Shown piece by piece: positions 8,401-17,400 of a stretch of DNA of 40,589 nt; positions within the stretch are counted from its first letter, which is position 1, and each line of letters opens with the position of its first letter. The DNA is taken from positions 1-40,589 of the forward strand of contig JAKANS010000033.1 in the NCBI GenBank assembly GCA_021823625.1, in the 5' to 3' direction. The DNA comes from a bacterium (GTDB taxonomy: Bacteria > Verrucomicrobiota > Verrucomicrobiia > Limisphaerales > J093). The translations under genes and the position numbers were made by a program. Below the pieces are notes generated by a model, which was not told the origin of the DNA, searched no databases, and saw only the letters and a list, made by a program, of their open reading frames with translations.

Positions 8401-11400
8401 CGAGGTGATAGACCTGGTTGTAGAGCGAGACGACGTCGCAGCCCGTCGAGTCGAAGATGTACACGGCGGTGGACTTGTCCACGACGTTCGGGCCGCACAA
8501 GTAATCCCAGAGCATCCCGGCGGTGACGTCGCATTGGCCGGTCAAGTAGCTCGCCGGCCGCACGCGCCCCATCAAACCCGGCGCCGGCAGGCGCTCCACG
8601 AGCACCGGCACGGTGATCGAGCTGTTCGCGTTCAGCGTGCCGATGTCGGTGATGAGCGGCGTGAACCGGAGGCGATCGGTGGACGGGATGTGCAGGCGGA
8701 CGTGGTTGGCGGCGATCAGACCGTGATTGGCCAGCGTGAGCGTGAACTGAAACTCGGTGCCCGGGTATTGCGACAAATCGACCGACGCGGGGCTCACCGT
8801 CACCACCGGCACGGGCACCTGCGTTTCAAAGGTGCTTTCCACCGTGATCTTGTACTCGTCCTCAACCGTCGTCGGGATGACGGTGAACGTGTAATGCACC
8901 GTCTCGCGCGGCAGGAAAGCCACAACGTTGGTCGTCATGCCGGCAGCGACGAAGGCGGACTGCTTGAACGGTTCGTGGCCATCCGCCTTCACGTTCACGA
9001 TGTAGAACGCCTCGGTGAGATTGCTGAACAACACCGAGCCGTCGGCGCCGGTGACGTTGGTCACGACCGGCGTGCCGCTGAGCGCCTCGTTGAGCACGAT
9101 CAACGCGTTGGTGACGCGCGGTGAGCCGGCGGCGAAGTAGGTGTATTCGTCCTCGGCCGTCAGCGAGAGGTTCCCGCGACCATCCGAAATGGCGCGGTAG
9201 TTGAACGGCACGGAGAGGGTGGCATTCGTGGCGTTCGCGACCAGCGTGCCGCGGTAATCGCCCAGCGGCAGGTCCGCCGGTGGCGTGAACAGCACGGTGA
9301 CCACGGTGTTCGATCCGGGCGCGAGCGTGTCGAGGTGCGCGGGTGAACTGATCGAGAGCCAGGGCAGGTTCGGCGCGAGCAGGTCCACTGGGCCCGTCTC
9401 GGCGCCGCCGTTGTTCACCAGGGTAAACGTGACGATGGTCTGGCGGCCGCGGAGCATCGCGCCGTTCAACGCGCTGGGCGTGGCGGCCAGTTGCGGCAAC
9501 AATAACTGCTGGCGCACGCGGAACGTGACCGTGTTGGTCACGCCCTCGTCGCTGCTGACGCGAAGCACCACCCCGCTTTCGGCCGCGCTGGTGTCGAGCG
9601 CCGTGACGGCGTAGCCGAGCGTGATCTCGCCATCGCCCTCCAGGCGGTTGGTGCTGAGGTTCGCCGTAACGGCGAGGCTGGGATGGTTCGTCACCACCTG
9701 GACGCTCAGGCCGGTCAGGGGCACCTCGCTGAGATTCGCAATTTGGGTCGTGCCGCTCACGCTGCTGTCCTGCGTGACCTGGACCAAGCCGATCGGCGCG
9801 ATCTGCATGCCGAGCAGGATGAACTGGTCCTGCGCCGCGGGCATGGGCTGGCCCGGGAACGCGGCGGCGACCAAATAATGGCCCGCTTCGGTAGGCAACG
9901 GCTCGAAGACACTGGTGAAGTTGCCATTGGCATCCGTCAACGCCTCGAACGAGCGCTGGATGCCGCGGACCGCGAGGTACACCGTCACCGGCACGTTCGC
10001 TGCCGGCTGGCCGGTGCCGCCCAAGGTGGCTGAGCCATGCAGCGGAATGGGCGTGCCCGCCACCGCCTGGTGAACGTCCGCGGCGACCGTGGCCAGGTAC
10101 GCGGGCTGGACGTTCACCGGGGCGGAAGACACGAGCGTGTTGTTGTCTTCCAGCAGTTCGACCACTTCGTTGTTCGCGTCAGCGGTGACGATTACCCACC
10201 GGTTCCCCGGATTGTCCGGCAGGCGAACGTTGGCGGTGAGGTCCACGAACTGGCCGGCCGGCAACGTGCCCGAAAACGGCACCTGCGCGGCCAGCGTGCC
10301 AGTGCCGGCCAGGGCCTGGCTGGACAAAAACACGCGCTGCGCAGAAGCGTTCGTGAGCGGTGCGAAGCCGCGGTTCTCTAGGCGGAAGGTGACCGCCAGG
10401 TTGCCGGCGGTAACGCCATTTGTCGCCAACGTGATCCGGCTGACGACCAAGTCGGGCAGCTTGCTGTCGGTGACGATGAGCGTGGCGTTGCCGGCAGTGA
10501 ATCCGGCCGCCGAAGCGGTGAGCGTCACGGATCGGTTACCGGGGACGTTGTTCGACAAGGAGGTAACATTGAAGGCGGCCGAGGCGGCGCCGTTCGGAAT
10601 GGTCACGGTGGGCGGCACGACGGCGGAGGTGACGTCGCTTGAGGCGAGCGAGACGAGGAGGCTGCTCGTCGAAGCGGTGTTCCGGCTCACGGTGGCCGTG
10701 GTGGCCGGATCGAGGCCTTCGCGAACCGCCGCGGTGGCGAGGGTCAGGAACAGCGCCGGGCCGTTGGCCTCGGTCACGGTGAGCACGGCGGGCGGAATCG
10801 AGGCGATGGGCTGGCCGTTGTAGTCGGACAGGATCGAGCCGCCGATCGCCGCCACCCGGTCGCCGGCAACGACGCCGTCGTTCACCGCCGCGACCGGGAA
10901 GCTGGCCGAGGCCTGGTTGGCGGGGATGGTGACGCCGGCCGGCACGAGAGCCGCGGCCGGATTGGCGGAAACGATGGCGAGGTGCAACGCCCGCGGACTG
11001 ACCGGCGACCGCGTGACGGTGGCGCTGGTGGCGTTCGGGCCGGCAGCTTCGCTCACGACGGCCGAGGCTAGCGAGAGGGTGACAGCCGGCAGGGCGACAT
11101 CTTGGACGGTGACGTTCCTGGCAGCCGCGACGAAGTCCGGCGCGCTGACGTTCACGGAAAAAACGTTCGTGCCTTCCACCATCTGGTTCTGCACGGCGAG
11201 GACGTCGAACGTGGCCGAGGCTACGCCGGGCGGCAGGGTGAGCGTGCCTTGCGCCGCCAGACGCGAACTGTCACCGGTGCGGATTTGAATCACCAGCGGC
11301 ACGGCACCGGCGGGCGCACGCGTGACGGTGGCGACAAGGCTTTCGCCTTTAACGAGCCGGTTCGTGGACAACGACAGGTTCAGTGCCGGGGCGAGGTTCG

Positions 11401-14400
11401 CCACGTCGAGCACGCTGAGGTTGTTGGTCTCGGCATCGAGGCCTGGCAGGTACTCGAACACGTCGTTGTTGTGGTCGGTGGTAACGGCGATTTCGATCTG
11501 GCCATAGACATCGCCGGTGTTCGGCAGCGTAAACGCCAGCGAGCGGGCGCGGCTCTCGCCCGCGACGAGCGGGCCGGCGAGGTCGTTGGTAACGCCGGCG
11601 AACAGGCTGCGGCCGAGCGTGAGGTTGCGGACGGTGATCGACTCAGCCCACGGCCCCACGGCCACGACCGGTCCCGCATTCGTGGTGAGCCAGGAGAGGC
11701 GGACGGTTGCACCCGGCGCCCAGTCGCCTGGCGGATTAGCGGCGAGCCCCAAAACGCGGAGGTCGGGATAGGACGCGAGGCTGACGGTGAGACTGGCAGT
11801 GGCGGAGTTGTTCGCCTCGGCGGTGCCGTCGTCGTTGGCCTCGGCGACGTTATTCAAGGCGTCGGTGACGACCGCGATCTCCAGCGTGCCAGCCGCCGCC
11901 GGACCGTTGGGGAGCGTAACCACGAGCGACCGCGGCAACGCGCCACCCGCGGGAAGCGGGCCGTTGACCGAAACGTCGTTGAACAGTACGCGGTTGACCA
12001 GGAGCGTGCCGGTGGCCGGGTTGCGGAGGGTGACGCGATCGGTGAAGGAGCCGTTGGCGGTGGCCTTGCCGGGGTTGCGGTCGGTCCAGTTCACGGTGAG
12101 CGATTGGCCCGTGAACAGTCCGCTGGCGGGCGACGTGCGGAGGTCGGTCGCGATCAAATCCGGCACGGTGAGCGTTGGAAAAAGCGCGATGGGTGGCGAA
12201 GGCGCTTGCGGCACCAGGTTGAAACGGACGGTGCCGGCCCCGCCCGTGTCGGCCGGCTGGCCTTGAATCGCGAGCGTGTAAGCGCCGGTTTGCGGCACGG
12301 CGAAGGTGTCGGCATCGGTTGGGTAATTGTTGCGTAAGACGACCTGGCCGACTGGCGTAACGAGCACAGCATTCGGCGGGGCGCTGTAACCGTCACGGCC
12401 GAGCCATTGGAAATAGAACTTGTCGCCGGCAGTGGCGGTAAAGCGGAACAAGGCCGTGGCGTTGCCGGAGGCCACCTGGCCGGTGACTGGTTCGCCGGGC
12501 GTAAACGGCGTAGCGGTGGCGAAATCCAGCAGGCGGAAGCGGAAGCTGTTCGTCGCGGTGTCGTTCAGGTCGAGCGTGAGCGTGTAATCGCCCGCGGGCA
12601 GATCCACCCACGGCGTCGCGTCGTAGTAATCCGAAGTCCAGTACGTGCTGGCCTGATTCACCACCACGCCCGGTGGCCCGGTGATCGACCAGAGGCCGTC
12701 GTTCGCATCCAGCGTGTCGAACTGGAGCCGCGTCGGCGCCGCCAGCGTGAAGGCGTAAAGCTGCCGTTGTCCGGGCGAAGTGATCGCGCCAGTCACCGTC
12801 GCCCCCAGCGCCAGGCTGTGGCTGCCGTCCGTCACCGGCAGGAACGCGAAGCGGCAACTCCCGGACGCGGCGTCGTCGTCCGGCCGGCTGCTCAGATACC
12901 ACACGTAGCGTCCGGTTTCCGGCAGGGTGAACGGACCATCCGCGCTGGTTACATAGTCGCTGATAACTTGATTCCCGGAGGGCGCGTAGAGCCAGCCGCG
13001 CGGCGTCTGCTGGAAACCGGTTGAGTCGTGGCCGTCGAAGAAAAGCCGATCACCGGCAACGCCGTTGAAGGCGTACAAGACCGTCGCGTTGGCCGGCGTG
13101 TTGGTGGTGGAAACCTCGGTGCCGACGGTGATCGGCGAAGCGCTGGCAAAATCGAGCACGCGGAAGCTGAAAGGCGTGGTGGTCGCCTGGTCGGCGTCGA
13201 TCGTCAGCGTGTAATCGCCCGGCGGACAGTCGGCGAACTTCTGACCGTACATATCCGCGTAGTAGAACTGCGTCCGGTTGAAGACGGTGCCGGTGGGGCC
13301 TGCGAGCGTGAAGTAAACGTTTGCGTTCGTCAGCGCGTCGAAGCTCAGGCGTGCCGGGCTGTTCAGCGTGAACGTGTAGAACTGTTTCTGGCCGGGCGAC
13401 TCGAGGGCGCCGTTCACCGTCTCACCCAGCGCCAGCGCGTTGGTCGCATAGATCACCGGCAGGAAGGCGAAACGGTACGTGCCCGAGGCCGCGTTGTCGT
13501 CCGGTCGCGAACTAAAGCACCACACATAGCGGCCGGCCTGCGGCAGGGTGAACGGCCCGTAGGTTGCGGAGGCGTAAGCGCTCATGACCACGTCGCCGTA
13601 AGGCGACCACAGCCAGCCGCGCGGCTGTTGCTGAAATCCAGACCAGGCGCGGCCGTCGAAGAACAACCGGTCGCCGGCATTGCCGTTGAAGGCGAAAAGC
13701 GCCGTGGCGTTGGCCGGAATCGTGGTGCCGGAAACCTCGGTTCCAGGCACCAAGGCGGCGGCGCCGGCGGCGTCGAGCACCCGGAAGCTGAAAGCCGTCG
13801 TTACACCGGCGTCCGCCTCGAGGGTGACTTGATAATCGCCGGCCGGACACGCGATCAACTTCTGACTCGCGTTGTAATCCAAGTAATAAAAACCGACGCG
13901 GTTGAGGAGCTTGCCGGTCGGGCCGGTGAGGGTGACGTAAGCATTGGCGTTGGTGAGGGCATCGAAACTGAGCCAGGCGGGGCTGGCGAGCGTGAAGGTG
14001 TAATTCTGCTTCTGACCGGCGGTGGCGATCGCCCCGTTGACCGTGTCCCCGACTGTCAGGGGCGTGCCGGCGAATGGCGTGGGTGGCGTGTTGCCTTGCG
14101 GAACCGTTTTGAACGAGTAGGCCAGCGGCGTGGTTTGGTTGATGTCGCCTTCGATCAACAAGGTGTACGTGCCGTCAAAGGCCAGCGTTTGTCCGGGCTG
14201 CGCAGTGGAGAAATACGACCGGAAGACGGATTGACCGTACGGGTCCAGCAGCGTCCAGAAAGCGTTGGCCGAGGTCCCGGTCAGGGGCGTGAAGGAGACT
14301 TGGTCGCCGGCCACCGCGGTGAAGCGGTAGGTGTCGGTGCGAGTGGCGGGGTCCAACGTGCCTGTAACCGTCGAGCCTGGTGTCAGCGGGGTGGCCGCGC

Positions 14401-17400
14401 CGAGGTCGAGCAAACGGAAGGCGAAACCGCCGGTGGCGTCGCCGGCGCCGGTGATCGTGAGGACGTAATCGCCGGCGGGCAGCGAGAGCCAGCTCACGGC
14501 GCGGTAGCCATCCGAACTACTCAGCGCACGGTGGTCCACAAGCCTGCCCGGCGGGCCATCCAGGGTCCATTGCAGCGAAGGCGCCGGCGCCAACGCGTCG
14601 AAAACCACGCGCGTGTCGGCTGGCAGGCTGAGCGTGTAGCGCTGGGCCTGGCCCGGCGGGGTCAGGCTGCCATTGATGGTGGAACCGAGCGCCAGCATTT
14701 GGCTGCCATCGTGGTCGCGGACGATTTGGAAGGAGTAATTCACGTTTCCCGTTGCCGTGACATCACCCTCTACGAGGAGGGTGTAGGTGCCAGCGAAGGC
14801 GAGGGTGAACGGGCCTTGGTCGGCACTCAGGTAGTTGGCGAACAGCACCTGGCCGTACGGATCGAGCAACCGCCAGTACGCGCTGCCGGTGCTGGCGTTG
14901 GTCGCATCGAAAAAGAGCTTCGCGCCGGCTTCCTCAGTGAACTTGAGGATGTCGGTTGAGTTCGCAGGCGTAAGCGTGCGCGCGATCGGCGTGTCGGTGG
15001 CGATGGCCGTGGCGGCGGCGAAGTCGAGCAGGCGAAAGGCGTAGCCGCCGGTGAAATCGTTGTTGGCGTCGATGGTGAGTGTGTAATCGCCCGGCGTGAG
15101 CAGGAGCGGCAGGAAGCCGCGGAAGCCGTCGCTGGAGTTCAAGCCGCGGCGGTCCACCAACCGGCCCGCCGGCCCGTCAAGGGTCCACGTGATTTGGGAT
15201 TGGTTGGTGAGCGAATCGAAATAGAGCTGGTTCGTGGCAGCCAGCGAGAACGTATAAACCTGTACCTGCCCCGGCAGGGCAATGGCCCCGTTCATTGAGG
15301 CGCCAAGCGTCAGCGGCTGGGTGCCGTCATGCTCAGTAACCACGCGGATCGAGTAGTTGTCCGAGCCGGTTTCGCTCACGTCGCCTTCGACGAAAAGGGT
15401 GTAAGCGCCGGCGTTCGCGAAGGTGACCGGTCCCTGATCGGTGCTCAGGTAACCGGCGAAAACCACCTGGTTGAATCGATCGACGAGCCGCCAGTAGGCG
15501 TTGCCGCGAGCGCCGCCCGCAGTGTCGAAGAAGAGCCGCGCGCCGGCGGGAATGTTGAGGCTCAGAACGGCGGTCGAGTTGGCTGGATTCAGCGAGCCAG
15601 CCACGTCGGTGTCGGTGGCGATGGGCGCCGCCTTGGCGAGATCCAGCAAGCGGAACGAATAACCCGGCGTGAGCTCCCCATTGGCGGCCACGGCCAGCGT
15701 ATACTCACCCGCGGCCAGATCGAGGAACGAGAATCCTCGATCGCCGTCGCAGTCCCGGAAGTTGCGCCGATCGACCTCCCGGCCGGCGGGACCGTCGAGC
15801 GTCCAGTTGACCTGGACCTGGTTGGTGAGCGAGTCGAAATAGACCCGCGCGGGTTGCGCCAGCGAAAAAGTGTAGCGCTGGATCTGCCCCGGCTGGCCGA
15901 TGTTGCCGCTGACCGTCGTGCCCAAGACCAGTGCCTGCGAGCCGTCGGTCACCGGCAACACCACAAACGAGTAGTTCACCGGCGCGGTGTCGTAGATGCC
16001 GCCTTCGATCAACAGCGTGTAGGTGCCCGGAACGGTGAAGCTGAAGGGGCCTTGGTCGTTGTTGAGGTAGGTGCTGAAGACGATTTCGCCGTTCGGATCC
16101 GCCAACCGCCACATCGGACTGCCCGGAAAACCGCCCGGCGATTTGAAGAACAACCGCTCGCCCGCGGAGATGCTGAGCCGGTGGCCGGTCGTCGCGTTGG
16201 CCGGCGTCAACGTGCCGGCAACGTCCGTGCCGGGCGAGATCGGCGACGCACTGGCGAAATCGAACAAGCGGAACGCGTAGCCGCCGGCATAGCTGCTGTT
16301 TCCCGTGACGCTCAACGCATAGTCGCCCGGCGGCAGGGACAGCACCGTGGCGTTGGCGGCGTAATCCGAGTCGCGGAAGCTGCTGCGCGGCACCACCTGG
16401 CCAAAAGGCCCGTCGAGGCTCCAGAAAATCTGATAGACGTTCGTCCGCGAGTCGAACACCGCGGTCGCTGCCTGCGTGAGTGTGAAGCGATGCACGTTCG
16501 TCGTGTTCGCCGCGAGCGTGCCGGCGACCAAGTCACCCAGGTTGAAGGCTGTTCCGGCTGGTAGCGTAGGCGGTGTGTTGCCTTGCGTGCTCAAAGCGAA
16601 AGCGCAGTTGCCCGCCCCGGCGTTCGAAAAATAGCCTTCCAGCAACAGCGTCCAGGTGCCGGTGCCCAGAAGCGTGATCGCCGGTGAATTTGGGGAGCTC
16701 GAACTGTAGGTCACCTGCCCCAGCGGATTCACCAGCCGCCACGAGAAGTTCGCGAGATTCGTCCGGGACACTGCCTGAAACTGCACGGCGTCACCGGAAT
16801 TCGCCGGGAACTGCCACTGCCAGGTGCGGTTGGCCGGGGTGAAATCCACATAGTTCGTCGCGCCCAGCGTGAGCAGCGGGGCATCGGCGAGATTGATGAA
16901 GTTGAACCCGTAGCTGTTCGTGGCGGCACCGACGATGTCCACGCTCAAGGTGTAATCGCCGGGAACCAGGTTCAGCACCGCGTTTCCATCGCTGATGCCC
17001 CAGGAATCTGAGCTCCCGAATCCACGCGCGTTCACCACCGTCCCTTCCGGCCCACTCAGCGTCCAGCGCGTGTCCGCGGGCGCGTACAACGCGTCGAAGT
17101 AAAATCGTTGCGGCGTGGGCAGACTGAAAACGTACGTGTCCTGCCGGCCCGGCGTGCCGATGGTGCCCACCGTTCCCACGAGGGCGAGGACCGACGCGGA
17201 AGCGGTTTGCGGCCCGGCCAACGATGGCGACTGGCTGGCCGCCGTGGCGGTGATCGTCAGAAAAGCCGCATTCGTGGGCACGACCGTCACGGTCAGCGTG
17301 GCCGAATCGCCAACGGCCAGGTTACCGAAGTTGCCGATCACGCTGCCATCGGCGGCCACCGACGCGCTGCCGCGGCTGGCGCTCGCGCTCACGAAGCGCA

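Noticed and set aside
5615..9124. Plus-strand open frame of 1169 residues antisense to the giant gene
   Set aside because: It is extremely Arg/Gly/Val-rich without any domain pattern; long antisense frames are expected opposite GC-rich coding sequence with repeated codon bias.
12180..17185. Regularly spaced repeats considered as a CRISPR or satellite array
   Set aside because: The period of ~620 bp is coding, divergent at DNA level and explained by tandem protein modules; no short identical repeats with unique spacers were seen.
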